Part shown: in pieces, positions 1-10,035 of the stretch | How positions within the stretch are numbered: position 1 is the stretch's first letter | How the letters are laid out: each line of letters starts with the position of its first letter | Assembly: GCA_031296755.1 (NCBI GenBank) | Contig: JAUMMZ010000061.1 | Span: forward strand, 1-40,190 | Reading direction: 5' to 3' | Source of the DNA: Collinsella sp. | Lineage (GTDB): Bacteria; Actinomycetota; Coriobacteriia; Coriobacteriales; Coriobacteriaceae | DNA length: 40,190 nt | The notes under the pieces: model-generated | Databases searched by the model: none | What the model saw: only the letters and a program-made list of their open reading frames with translations | Told to the model about the DNA's origin: nothing | Position numbers and translations under genes: made by a program

Positions 1-190
1 GCAAAGACGAGCGTCGGGAAGACACGCCGAGGTCGCCGCGGACGGGTTGATATAGGGAGAGGGCCTGACCCCATATCGTTGGGGCCGGGCCCGATTTTGC
101 CTCTTGACAATGTCCTGCTCATATTAAAAGGAACGTCCCTAGCTGCCGGGCATGGGATACCATGGTGGCACCCTAGCGAAAGGACGATGT

Positions 191-1279
191 ATGGCACATG
201 TCGATGACCAGCGCGTGGCGCGCGTGCTCGATGCGCTCGAGGCTCAGCACCCCGGCGCGCAGCTGCTTGTGAACGACCCGTGGTCGATCTACTATCTGAC
301 CGGCTTTTATGCCGATATGTTCGAGCGTTTTTGCGGCGTGCTGCTCGCACGCGATGCCGAGCCGGTGATCTTGGTCAACGCCCTGCATCAGCTGCCCGAG
401 TACGACAATGCCCGCGTCGCCTATCACACCGATACCGACGTCGTGACCGACACCATCGCTCGCGAGGTCGATCCGACCAAACCGCTCGGCATCGACACCG
501 TCATGCGCTCCGGCTTTTTAATGCCGCTTATGGATCGCCACGCCGCCAGCGAGTTTTTCCTGGGCGACTTTGCCGTCACCGCCTCACGCACCTATAAGGA
601 TGCCACCGAGCAGGAGCTGATGCGCGCGTCCTCGACCGCTAACGACGCCGTGATGGCCGACGCCATCAAGCTCGTCCACGAAGGCGTGACGGAGCGCGAG
701 ATTGCCGACCAGATGCTCGGCCTGTATCGCAAGCACGGCTGCGAGGGCTTTAGCTTTCCGCCCATCGTGAGCTTTGGTGCTAACGCCGGCGACCCGCACC
801 ACGAGCCCGACGACACTGTGCTCAAGCGCGGCGACGTGGTGCTGTTCGACATTGGCGGACGCCGCTGCAACTACTGCTCGGACATGACGCGCACATTCTT
901 TTGGGGCGAGCCGGACGAGGAGACGGCGCGCATCTACGACATCGTGCGCCGCGCCAACGAGGCCGCCGAGGCGCTCATCGCACCGGGTATGCGCATGTGT
1001 GACCTGGACCGCGCCGCGCGCGACGTGATTGAGGGTGCGGGCTATGGGCAGTACTTTACACATCGCCTGGGACACTCGATCGGCCTGCAGGACCACGAGC
1101 CGGGCGACGTCTCGCTCGTCAACGAACAAGTCGTAGAGCCTGGCATGACATTCTCCATCGAACCGGGCATCTACCTCCCCGGCCGCACCGGCGTCCGCAT
1201 CGAGGACCTTGCCCTGGTGACCGAGAACGGCGTCGAGATTCTCAACGCCTATCCCCACGATCCAGCCTGCCTAGACTAA
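191..1279 (+). CDS. Xaa-Pro dipeptidase/aminopeptidase, family M24
   Basis: Cytoplasmic metallopeptidase expected to release N-terminal residues ahead of proline (PepP/PepQ type). The N-terminal half matches the creatinase-like domain and the C-terminal half is the pita-bread catalytic domain. The metal ligands are visible: Asp in LFDIGGR and SDMTR, His in HRLGHSIG, and Glu in FSIEPGIY and RIEDLAL. The reading frame is open from 152, but I chose the ATG at 191 (protein starts MAHVDDQ) because AAAGGA lies just upstream of it; this gives 362 aa, normal for the family. The 190 bases upstream hold no gene. They contain a TTGACA at 104-109 without a convincing -10. The gene is monocistronic and followed at once by a perfect palindrome. 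Substrate preference cannot be read from sequence. Confidence 0.9.
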   Translation: MAHVDDQRVARVLDALEAQHPGAQLLVNDPWSIYYLTGFYADMFERFCGVLLARDAEPVILVNALHQLPEYDNARVAYHTDTDVVTDTIAREVDPTKPLGIDTVMRSGFLMPLMDRHAASEFFLGDFAVTASRTYKDATEQELMRASSTANDAVMADAIKLVHEGVTEREIADQMLGLYRKHGCEGFSFPPIVSFGANAGDPHHEPDDTVLKRGDVVLFDIGGRRCNYCSDMTRTFFWGEPDEETARIYDIVRRANEAAEALIAPGMRMCDLDRAARDVIEGAGYGQYFTHRLGHSIGLQDHEPGDVSLVNEQVVEPGMTFSIEPGIYLPGRTGVRIEDLALVTENGVEILNAYPHDPACLD

Positions 1280-1281
1280 CC

Positions 1282-1314
1282 GATGTGACAAAGGGACAGT
1301 CCCTTTGTCACATC
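1282..1314. repeat. Perfect 16-bp inverted repeat after the peptidase gene
   Basis: The arm GATGTGACAAAGGGAC (1282-1297) is followed by one base and its exact reverse complement (1299-1314). It begins three bases after the peptidase stop codon. No T-run follows on either strand, so a classic intrinsic terminator is not obvious, although the hairpin could still protect or end the transcript. Its perfection and position suggest a dispersed intergenic palindrome. No second copy was seen in this window. Confidence 0.75.
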
Positions 1315-1327
1315 CCACCAACAGCGC

Positions 1328-1486
1328 GCCACAAAAACGGCCTATCTACTACGTTAACCCGCATGAGTCGACCATAACCGGATTTTCGCAAAACCCGCAA
1401 GCCGTCTACCTGCAGTTTTAATTTCGCGATGTTCCGTGTGGTCGAGGGTAACCGATCAAACGTAGTAGATAGGCCCATTTCGTGGC
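1328..1486. repeat. MITE-like palindromic element, copy 1 (about 159 bp)
   Basis: The ends are inverted repeats: GGCCTATCTACTACGTT at 1339-1355 and its exact complement at 1459-1475. Outside these, GCCAC-type ends match imperfectly, so arms total about 28 bp. The interior carries shorter self-complementary stretches and a GTAGACGGCTTGC core (seen on the minus strand). A second copy lies at 39545-39704 in the opposite orientation. There is no ORF inside, so it would be non-autonomous if mobile. No target-site duplication could be recognised. Confidence 0.8.
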
Positions 1487-1487
1487 A

Positions 1488-1543
1488 AGCGAGTCAACTC
1501 GGGGCACAGGGCAGCCAAAAAAAGCCCCGTGCCAAATTGACTG
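1488..1543. repeat. Small A-tract hairpin element, copy 1
   Basis: The stem GGCACAGGGC (1503-1512) pairs with GCCCCGTGCC (1524-1533) with one G-T pair. The loop holds a seven-A run. AGTCAA (1492-1497) and TTGACT (1537-1542) extend the symmetry. The right half (CAAAAAAAGCCC, then CCAAATT) is shared with an element at 39728-39787, which also sits directly beside the MITE-like repeat. Read on the minus strand, it has a T-run in the loop rather than after the stem, so it is not a standard terminator. Confidence 0.6.
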
Positions 1544-1549
1544 CTTTTA

Positions 1550-1616
1550 AGTTGCGGTGATATACGGACTGTTTGAGGCTTCTGGCTTGTAAAACAGTCC
1601 GTATTTCACCGCAACT
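1550..1616. repeat. TTGCGGTG palindrome, copy R1
   Basis: Arms of 25 bp (1550-1574 and 1592-1616) with one mismatch. They begin AGTTGCGGTGA and continue into TACGGACTG. The hairpin lies between the end of folC (minus strand) and the plus-strand peptidase gene. The same family recurs at 13861-13935, 16975-17041, 39425-39493 and as a half copy at 39834-39857, always between genes. Confidence 0.8.
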
Positions 1617-1630
1617 GATGAGGGGATGGG

Positions 1631-2974
1631 TTAGCGCAGCAGGCCGGCTACTTCGCCGGCTAGGGTGATGGTGCCGGCTGCTACGAAGGGCTCGTTGACT
1701 GCATCGAAGGCAGCAAGAGCTTTGGGCACGCTCGGGTACACGCCCGCGAGTTTGTCCGCGTCCACCATGGCCGCGAGCTCCTCTGCCGGCAGGGCGCGAT
1801 CGGAATCGGTCTGGGTCACGACCACGCACGGGAAAGCCGGGATCAGCACGTCGACGATGCCCGCCACGTCCTTGTCGGCCAGCGCGGCGCACAGCAGCGT
1901 GGGGCGATTCTCCACGCACGGATCAATCTCGTCCAGCGCGCTCACAAAGTTCTCGCAGCTCTGGGGGTTATGACAGGCGTCAATCAGCTTAAGCGGATCG
2001 GTCCCCAGCACGTCAAAACGACCCGGTGTGGGGCAACCCATAAGCGATGCATCCAGCGCATCGTGGTCGAGCTCGCGACCCAGATACCCCTCGCAAAGCA
2101 TAATCGCGCACGCGGCATTCTGCGGCTGATAGGCCGGCTTGACCATGCTCGACGTATAGATCGCACGTGGCGTGGTGCAGCTAAACTCAACCGTGTCGCC
2201 CACATGCACCGGCACCTTAGTCGTGGCATGCCTCACCACGAGCGGCACAATGCCGCACTCTCGACAACGGGCATCCATCACGCGCTGAACGCTCGCCTCA
2301 TGCGTGCCCTCGCCCAGCACAACCAGGCGTCCGGGCTTAATGACCGCAGCCTTCTCCCCCGCAATGACCTCGAGCGTATCGCCCAAAATACGTGTGTGAT
2401 CGAGCCCAATGCCTGTAATGGCCACGGCGACAGGATCGGTCGCACTCGTAGCATCCCAGCGTCCGCCCATGCCGACCTCAAGCACGGCCACGTCCACGCA
2501 AGCCTCGGCAAACACCACCAGTGCAGCAGCCGTCAGCAGGTCAAACGGCGTGATGGTATAGGCGCGCTCCCCCGCCGCCACACGACGGGCATTCACTCGA
2601 TGCCCCGCCTCAACAGCGGCCGAAACGCCACGGGCAAACGCCTCATCGCTCACAACGCGCCCGTCAACCTCCATGCGCTCGGGATAGCGCACCAGCTGAG
2701 GCGACGTATACAGCGCGGTCTTGAGCCCCTCGCCGCGAAGAATAGCAGCCGAAAAACGCGTAGTCGAAGTCTTGCCATTGGTACCGGCAACCTGAATGCA
2801 ATCGAAATACTCGTCCGGACGCCCCAACTCATCGAGCATATCGACAACCGTCTCGAGCAGAGGACCAGCATCCCCAGAAATCCGCCCCGTATCGGCAGCC
2901 AGCCCAACAGCCTCACCAAACGAAAGCAACTCAAACGAGAAAGGAACGACATACGACCCAGAACGCTTAGCCAT
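1631..2974 (-). CDS. folC: Folylpolyglutamate synthase / dihydrofolate synthase
   Basis: Adds glutamate to folates (and possibly dihydropteroate) using ATP. The P-loop GTNGKTST is at residues 64-71. The family motif DACHNPQS appears in the C-terminal Mur-ligase-like domain, and GMGGRWDATS marks the central region. The frame is open to 2995, but the ATG at 2974 (MAKRSGSY) has AGGGGA nine bases upstream and gives 447 aa, the usual length. The valS transcript appears to end at a terminator (2996-3026) only some 20 bases upstream, so folC either depends on read-through or has a promoter overlapping that terminator. The gene ends in the left repeat cluster. Confidence 0.93.
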   Translation of the reverse strand: MAKRSGSYVVPFSFELLSFGEAVGLAADTGRISGDAGPLLETVVDMLDELGRPDEYFDCIQVAGTNGKTSTTRFSAAILRGEGLKTALYTSPQLVRYPERMEVDGRVVSDEAFARGVSAAVEAGHRVNARRVAAGERAYTITPFDLLTAAALVVFAEACVDVAVLEVGMGGRWDATSATDPVAVAITGIGLDHTRILGDTLEVIAGEKAAVIKPGRLVVLGEGTHEASVQRVMDARCRECGIVPLVVRHATTKVPVHVGDTVEFSCTTPRAIYTSSMVKPAYQPQNAACAIMLCEGYLGRELDHDALDASLMGCPTPGRFDVLGTDPLKLIDACHNPQSCENFVSALDEIDPCVENRPTLLCAALADKDVAGIVDVLIPAFPCVVVTQTDSDRALPAEELAAMVDADKLAGVYPSVPKALAAFDAVNEPFVAAGTITLAGEVAGLLR

Positions 2975-2995
2975 AACCCAAAGTCCCCTCAACAT

Positions 2996-3026
2996 AAAAA
3001 GAGGCCCGTAATAAACAACGAGCCCC
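2996..3026 (-). terminator. Intrinsic terminator after valS
   Basis: Read on the minus strand, GGGGCTCG (3026-3019) pairs with CGGGCCTC (3008-3001) through eight consecutive pairs, two of them G-U, around a ten-base loop. Five T follow (3000-2996). It ends the valS transcript about 225 bases after the valS stop, so that 3' region would be transcribed. Another short hairpin (GGCCAC/GTGGCC, 3071-3088) lies in between. Confidence 0.7.
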
Positions 3027-3123
3027 TCCCATTCAAAATATCAGCCAAACACCGCTTGCAGCAGAATCAAGGCCACAACCAAGTGGCCCTACCAGGCAGC
3101 GGACGCCACCGTAACCGCTATGG

Positions 3124-3233
3124 GAGCGGTTTGGGGCTTTGCTCGATACAAGTTCCGCACGAGCCGAAGGCCACTTAATGTGGCCTTCGTGCGAGCAGGA
3201 CTGTTCGCAGTAGCGAGCAATGCCCCAAACCGC
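3124..3233. repeat. Structured palindromic element E1 in the valS 3' region
   Basis: Outer arms of 20 bp (3126-3145 and 3214-3233, one mismatch) begin GCGGTTTGGGGC. They enclose a 44-base core at 3153-3196. Read on the minus strand, the core starts GCTCGCACGAAG, then has a five-base stem half GCCAC, the loop ATTAA, the stem half GTGGC, and ends CTTCGGCTCGTGCGGAA. A second copy of the core lies upstream of valS (6006-6049) in the opposite orientation with unrelated outer arms. The only four core differences between the copies form two compensated base pairs. It starts 15 bases after the valS stop codon. Confidence 0.8.
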
Positions 3234-3248
3234 GCCCCACAGTCCACC

Positions 3249-5945
<2,697 letters not shown>

Positions 5946-5965
5946 ATATCTCTCCCTGTCCCGCC

Positions 5966-6078
5966 GGCGTGTCCGCCTGCTTGGTTTTCGCTCGGTCAGG
6001 TCCTGGCTCGCACGAAGAGCACATTAAGTGCTCTTCGGCTCGTGCGGAATCTACGAAAACCAAGCAGGCGGACACGCC
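5966..6078. repeat. Structured palindromic element E2 in the valS 5' leader
   Basis: A perfect 25-bp inverted repeat (5966-5990 and 6054-6078; arm includes GTCCGCCTGCTTGG) encloses a 44-base core at 6006-6049. The core reads GCTCGCACGAAG, stem AGCAC, loop ATTAA, stem GTGCT, then CTTCGGCTCGTGCGGAA. Forty of 44 bases match the core downstream of valS, and the four changes keep two stem pairs intact. The element ends about 20 bases before the valS start codon, close to the ribosome binding site, so the hairpin could influence translation. That is inference only. Confidence 0.8.
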
Positions 6079-6171
6079 TTAGGTATCGATTACTTCAGTC
6101 TGATATGACTTCGCTGAGGCTTAAACAAACACACAGAATAACACAGGTAGTTGGGGTTATTGCGTATATAT

Positions 6172-6208
6172 AAAATAGCCTCCGACCGCGGGTGGTCGGA
6201 GGCTATTT
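6172..6208 (-). terminator. Intrinsic terminator after clpX
   Basis: A perfect 15-bp stem, AAATAGCCTCCGACC (6173-6187) and its complement (6194-6208), has a six-base loop. On the minus strand it ends GGCTATTTTATATA, giving a short U-rich tail. It begins about 20 bases after the clpX stop codon and separates clpX from the valS leader. Confidence 0.85.
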
Positions 6209-6229
6209 GCAAGCACGTTTTTGGCTGGT

Positions 6230-7636
6230 TTACCCGTAGATGCGTTGGGGCTGTTCTTCGCCCTTTACGGAGGCTTCGGTCACGATGACCTTGGAAACGC
6301 CCTCCTCGCTGGGCAGGTCGAACATCGTCTGCTGCAGCACGTCCTCGCAGATGGAGCGCAGGCCGCGGGCGCCGGTCTTGCGAGCGAGCGCCATGCGGGC
6401 GATCTCGTGCAGGGCCGCGTCCTCAAACTCAAGATCGACGTCCTCGAGCTGGAACATCTTGCGGTACTGGCGCACCACGGCGTTCTTGGGCTCGGTTAGA
6501 ATCGACACCAAGTCGTCCTCGTCGAGCGCCTGCGTCTGGGTGACGACGGGCGTACGTCCCACAAACTCGGGGATCATGCCAAAGGCGTTGAGGTCCTGAG
6601 GGAGCACCTGACGCAGCAGGTCGTTCTCGTCGACCGAGGTGGGGCCGGCGATCTCGGAGTTAAAGCCCACGCCCTTGTTGCCCACGCGATCGGCGATGAT
6701 CTTGTCCAGACCCACAAAGGCACCGCCGCAGATGAACAGGATGTTGGTCGTGTCAATCTGCAGCAGCTCCTGCTGGGGATGCTTGCGGCCGCCGGTGGGC
6801 GGAACGCTGGCCACCGTGCCCTCAAGAATCTTAAGCAGCGCCTGCTGAACGCCCTCGCCCGAAACGTCGCGGGTGATGGAGAGGTTCTCGGCCTTGCGGG
6901 CAATCTTGTCAATCTCGTCCACGTAGATAATGCCCACCTGCGCGCGCTCGATGTCGCCATCGGCGGCGTTGATGAGCTTGAGCAGGATGTTCTCCACGTC
7001 CTCGCCCACATAGCCGGCCTCGGTGAGCGCGGTGGCATCGGCGATGGCAAACGGCACCTCGAGGATGCGCGCGAGCGTCTGGGCCAACAAGGTCTTGCCG
7101 GTACCGGTGGGACCGAGCAGCAGGATGTTGGACTTGGCGAGCTCTACCTCGTCCATATCAACATCGAGCTGCGAGCCCAAACCGTCGTCAAAGGCAGACA
7201 CCGCAGCACCGCCCTCGATCACGCGGCGATAGTGGTTGTACACGGCAACCGACATGGCACGCTTGGCGTCCTCCTGACCCATAACATAGGCCGAAAGCTC
7301 GTCATAGATCTCGTGCGGCGTCGGCACGTGCGTGATGACCTGGCGGTCGTCCTCGAGCTCAAAGCCCTCGGTCTCGGGGTCCACGGCGGGCTGGGATGCA
7401 GCCTGACCGTGGTCGTTGAGGAAGCCCGGCAGCTTGCCGTTGCGGGCAGCGTCCATAAAGTCCGAAGCCAGCGACTCCTCCAAGATCTCGGAGCAGGCGG
7501 CGACGCACTCGTCGCAGATAAAGATGTTGGTCGGGCCCTTTACGAGACGGCGTACCTGCCCCTGCTCTTTTCCGCAGAAGGAGCAGCGGATGGGGTTGCC
7601 GTTCTCGTCAAAGTTGTCCTGCATGTTACCTGCCAT
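6230..7636 (-). CDS. clpX: ATP-dependent Clp protease ATP-binding subunit ClpX
   Basis: AAA+ unfoldase that delivers substrates to ClpP. The N-terminal zinc-binding domain uses C18, C21, C41 and C44. Walker A is GPTGTGKT, Walker B is IIYVDEID, and the pore/RKH-type region and sensor motifs follow in the C-terminal half (GARGLRS). At 468 aa it is slightly longer than E. coli ClpX, with an acidic linker after the zinc domain. The start at 7636 lies one base beyond the clpP stop codon, so the two genes are translationally adjacent; AAGGA inside the end of clpP is its ribosome binding site. Confidence 0.97.
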   Translation of the reverse strand: MAGNMQDNFDENGNPIRCSFCGKEQGQVRRLVKGPTNIFICDECVAACSEILEESLASDFMDAARNGKLPGFLNDHGQAASQPAVDPETEGFELEDDRQVITHVPTPHEIYDELSAYVMGQEDAKRAMSVAVYNHYRRVIEGGAAVSAFDDGLGSQLDVDMDEVELAKSNILLLGPTGTGKTLLAQTLARILEVPFAIADATALTEAGYVGEDVENILLKLINAADGDIERAQVGIIYVDEIDKIARKAENLSITRDVSGEGVQQALLKILEGTVASVPPTGGRKHPQQELLQIDTTNILFICGGAFVGLDKIIADRVGNKGVGFNSEIAGPTSVDENDLLRQVLPQDLNAFGMIPEFVGRTPVVTQTQALDEDDLVSILTEPKNAVVRQYRKMFQLEDVDLEFEDAALHEIARMALARKTGARGLRSICEDVLQQTMFDLPSEEGVSKVIVTEASVKGEEQPQRIYG

Positions 7637-7637
7637 C

Positions 7638-8258
7638 CTAGGCGTCCTTCGCGGCGAGATCGCGCGAGGTGACGATACGGTCGACCAGGCCGTAGTCGAG
7701 GGCCTCGGCAGCAGTCAGATAATTGTCGCGCTCGGTGTCGGCTTGGACCTTCTCGATGGGCTGGCCCGAGGCATCGGACAGGATCTGGTTGAGCTCGCGA
7801 CGGGTCTTCTTGATCTCCTCGGCCACGATCTCGATCTCGGTCTGCTGACCCTGGGCACCGCCGCTGGGCTGGTGAATCATGACCTTGGAGTGCGGCAGGC
7901 AGAAGCGCTTGCCCTTGGCGCCGGCCGAAAGCAGCACAGCGGCCATGGATGCAGCCATACCGACGCAAATGGTGGAGACCTGCGGCTTGATGAAGTTCAT
8001 AGTGTCAAGAATCGCCAGGCCGGAGTAGACCTCGCCACCGGGCGAATTGATGTAGAGCGAGATATCCTTCTCGGCATCCTGGCTCTCAAGATGCAGCAGC
8101 TGGGCAACGACCAGGTTGGCGCTGACGGAGTTGATCTCCTCGCCCAAGAAGATGATGCGGTCGTTGAGCAGGCGCGAATAGATATCGTAGCTGCGCTCGC
8201 CGCGCGGCGTCTGCTCGATAACGTATGGCACGAGGGCGGAATCGAACTTAGCGATCAT
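7638..8258 (-). CDS. clpP: ATP-dependent Clp protease proteolytic subunit
   Basis: Serine protease that forms the ClpP tetradecamer. Counting from the chosen start, the triad is S104 (GMAAS), H129 (KVMIHQP) and D178 (TERDNY). The handle-region and Gly-rich loop NSPGGEVYSG are intact. The frame is open to 8288 from a TTG. I prefer the ATG at 8258 (MIAKFDS) because GGAG lies six bases upstream; the ATG at 8270 is an alternative. Length is 206 aa. It is followed immediately by clpX. The 163 bases between it and tig hold no clear promoter or terminator. Confidence 0.94.
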   Translation of the reverse strand: MIAKFDSALVPYVIEQTPRGERSYDIYSRLLNDRIIFLGEEINSVSANLVVAQLLHLESQDAEKDISLYINSPGGEVYSGLAILDTMNFIKPQVSTICVGMAASMAAVLLSAGAKGKRFCLPHSKVMIHQPSGGAQGQQTEIEIVAEEIKKTRRELNQILSDASGQPIEKVQADTERDNYLTAAEALDYGLVDRIVTSRDLAAKDA

Positions 8259-8421
8259 ACGCATCTCCATTTCTCTCTTGCGGACCAAATTGGTTCTAGA
8301 TAAACGTACGGCGCCCGCATGCTATGCATTGGCTGGCACCGTACGAAGCAACCGGATAACCGGTGTATAACTTTACCCCATCACGGGCGCACGCATGCGC
8401 TCGCGGGCAAGGTGGCGAGAA

Positions 8422-9720
8422 TTACTCGGCGTCCTTGGCGGTCTCGTCGACCTCGGTCACCTTGGCGTTCTCGACCAGGTGGTCGACGGCCTTGGAGCGA
8501 CGGATGGACTCGCGGACGGCAGGCATGCGGCCATCGGCGATGAACTCGGCCTTGGAAGCCTCGACGTCCTTGACGCCGGCCTTCTCGAACTCGGCGTTGA
8601 TGTCGTCCTCGGTGACCTCGATCTTGAGCTCACGGGCGAGGGCGTCGAGAGCCAGGGACTCACGGGCAACGTCGTTGGCCTGCTTGTGCAGGTCGCCGAT
8701 GAACTGCTCCATGGTCAGACCGGAAGCGGGAAGCCAGGTGTCCAGGGTCATGCCGCGGGCAGCAAGGTTGGACAGGAAGTTCTGGCCAAGCTCCTCAAAG
8801 ACGGACTGCTCGTAGTCGGCGTCCATCTCGTCGAGCTGCAGACGCTCGGCGAGAGCGGAGACGCAACGGTTCTCCTTCTCGGCCGGGAGACGGGAAGCCT
8901 TGTCCTGCTCGATCTCAATCTTGATGGCGTCACGCATAGCGTCGATGCTGTCGAAGCCAAAGTCGGACTTGACGAGCTCGTCGGTGAGCTCGGGGGTGTT
9001 GCGGACCTTGATGCCCTTGACGGTGACCTCGACGGTGTGGGTCTCGGCCTCCTCGCCCTCCTCGACCTCGTCGGTCCAGGTGACGGTCTTGACGTCGTCA
9101 ACGTTGGCACCGATCAGGGCCTCGTTGAACTCCTTGGGGTTGCTGTCGCTACCGGCGATGAGCATGCGGCCCTCGGCGGCAAAGTTGTCGGCGTTCTCGA
9201 CGGCCTTGAGGTCGACGGTAACGTAGTCCTCGGCCTCGACGGCGCGACCCTCGACGTCCTCGAAGGTAGCACGGTAGTTGAGGAGCATCTCGACCTGGTT
9301 GTTGATCTCGGACTCGGTGACCTCCGCGGGCGGCATCTCGATCTCAACGGCGTCGAAGGAGGAGAGCTCAGCGGCAGGACGCAGGGAGAACTCGACGGTG
9401 TAGGTGTAGTCCTCGTGATCCTTGGCGAGGTCGAGCTCCTTGTAGTCACCGCTCTTGGTGGGGACGATGTCCAGCTCGTTGAGGACGACGGGCTCGTTGG
9501 CGGCGATCAGGTCGTTGGTGGCCTGAGCGAGGGTAGCCTCGGCGCCAAGAGCAGAGTCGATGACCGGACGGGGGGCCTTGCCGGCGCGGAAGCCCGGGAA
9601 GCGGTACTTCTTGGCGGTGTCCTTGTAGGCCTTCTTGATCGCGGCGTCGACGTCGGCGGCCGGGATGGTGACCGTAGCGGTGAGCTTGGCGTCCTTGACG
9701 TCAGAAGCGGTGATGTTCAA
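8422..9720 (-). CDS. tig: Trigger factor (ribosome-associated chaperone and prolyl isomerase)
   Basis: Binds ribosomal protein L23 at the exit tunnel and folds nascent chains. The ribosome-binding signature appears as FPGFRAGKAPRPV. The central FKBP-like isomerase domain follows (EDYVTVDLKA through the VTVKGIK region), then the helical chaperone arms. The frame is open to 9777, but a perfect AGGAGG lies at 9727-9732, inside that longer reading. It is spaced six bases from TTG (9718-9720) and three from GTG (9721-9723). I therefore start at the TTG, giving MNITASDVK and 432 aa. The acidic C-terminus ends VDETAKDAE. Confidence 0.93.
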   Translation of the reverse strand: MNITASDVKDAKLTATVTIPAADVDAAIKKAYKDTAKKYRFPGFRAGKAPRPVIDSALGAEATLAQATNDLIAANEPVVLNELDIVPTKSGDYKELDLAKDHEDYTYTVEFSLRPAAELSSFDAVEIEMPPAEVTESEINNQVEMLLNYRATFEDVEGRAVEAEDYVTVDLKAVENADNFAAEGRMLIAGSDSNPKEFNEALIGANVDDVKTVTWTDEVEEGEEAETHTVEVTVKGIKVRNTPELTDELVKSDFGFDSIDAMRDAIKIEIEQDKASRLPAEKENRCVSALAERLQLDEMDADYEQSVFEELGQNFLSNLAARGMTLDTWLPASGLTMEQFIGDLHKQANDVARESLALDALARELKIEVTEDDINAEFEKAGVKDVEASKAEFIADGRMPAVRESIRRSKAVDHLVENAKVTEVDETAKDAE

Positions 9721-9811
9721 CACGTTCCTCCTCATACTGCCCAGCTTATCTGAGGTGCTGGTACCTTTATGCAACAAAGTGTCGCGACGGCCAGGGCCGA
9801 CGCAGGTGCGA

Positions 9812-9895
9812 TGGTGCGGGCGAAAGGACTCGAACCTTCACGGGAATCCCACCAGAACCTAAATCTGGCGCGTCTACCAATTCCGCCACGCCCGC
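9812..9895 (-). tRNA. tRNA-Leu (anticodon UAG)
   Basis: Read on the minus strand, the acceptor stem GCGGGCG (9895-9889) pairs with CGCCCGC (9822-9816). The discriminator is A and CCA is encoded (9814-9812). The anticodon arm CCAGA-TTTAGGT-TCTGG gives UAG. A long variable arm (GGGATTCCCGT) and the T-arm GGTTCGAGTCC fit a class II leucine tRNA. It lies upstream of tig on the same strand. Confidence 0.97.
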
Positions 9896-9914
9896 ATGAG
9901 CGCACAGACTAGGA

Positions 9915-9923
9915 ATGATAGCA
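9915..9923 (-). promoter_or_regulatory. Extended -10 promoter for tRNA-Leu
   Basis: The minus strand shows TGCTATCAT, an extended -10 hexamer. It predicts transcription starting about a dozen bases before the tRNA 5' end. No good -35 is present, which is common with extended -10 promoters. Confidence 0.5.
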
Positions 9924-9981
9924 GATACGAACGGCAAGCGCACGCACACCTTTTACAAGCTCACGACCTCACCACGAGTGC

Positions 9982-10006
9982 AAAAGGCGGGACGAGTTGC
10001 CCCGCC
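9982..10006 (-). terminator. Intrinsic terminator after the molybdenum hydroxylase genes
   Basis: Minus-strand stem GGCGGGG (10006-10000) pairs with TCCCGCC (9992-9986) around CAACTCG, followed by TTTT. It lies about 30 bases after the stop codon of the large hydroxylase gene. Confidence 0.7.
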
Positions 10007-10035
10007 CCGCCCATTACGACTTGTTCGCTGACCCG

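Noticed and set aside
61..92. Terminator of a gene left of the window
   Set aside because: Imperfect GC-rich symmetry without a U-run; too weak to call.
5946..6229. T-box riboswitch upstream of valS
   Set aside because: No T-box sequence or specifier-loop arrangement was seen; the leader is occupied by the palindromic element.
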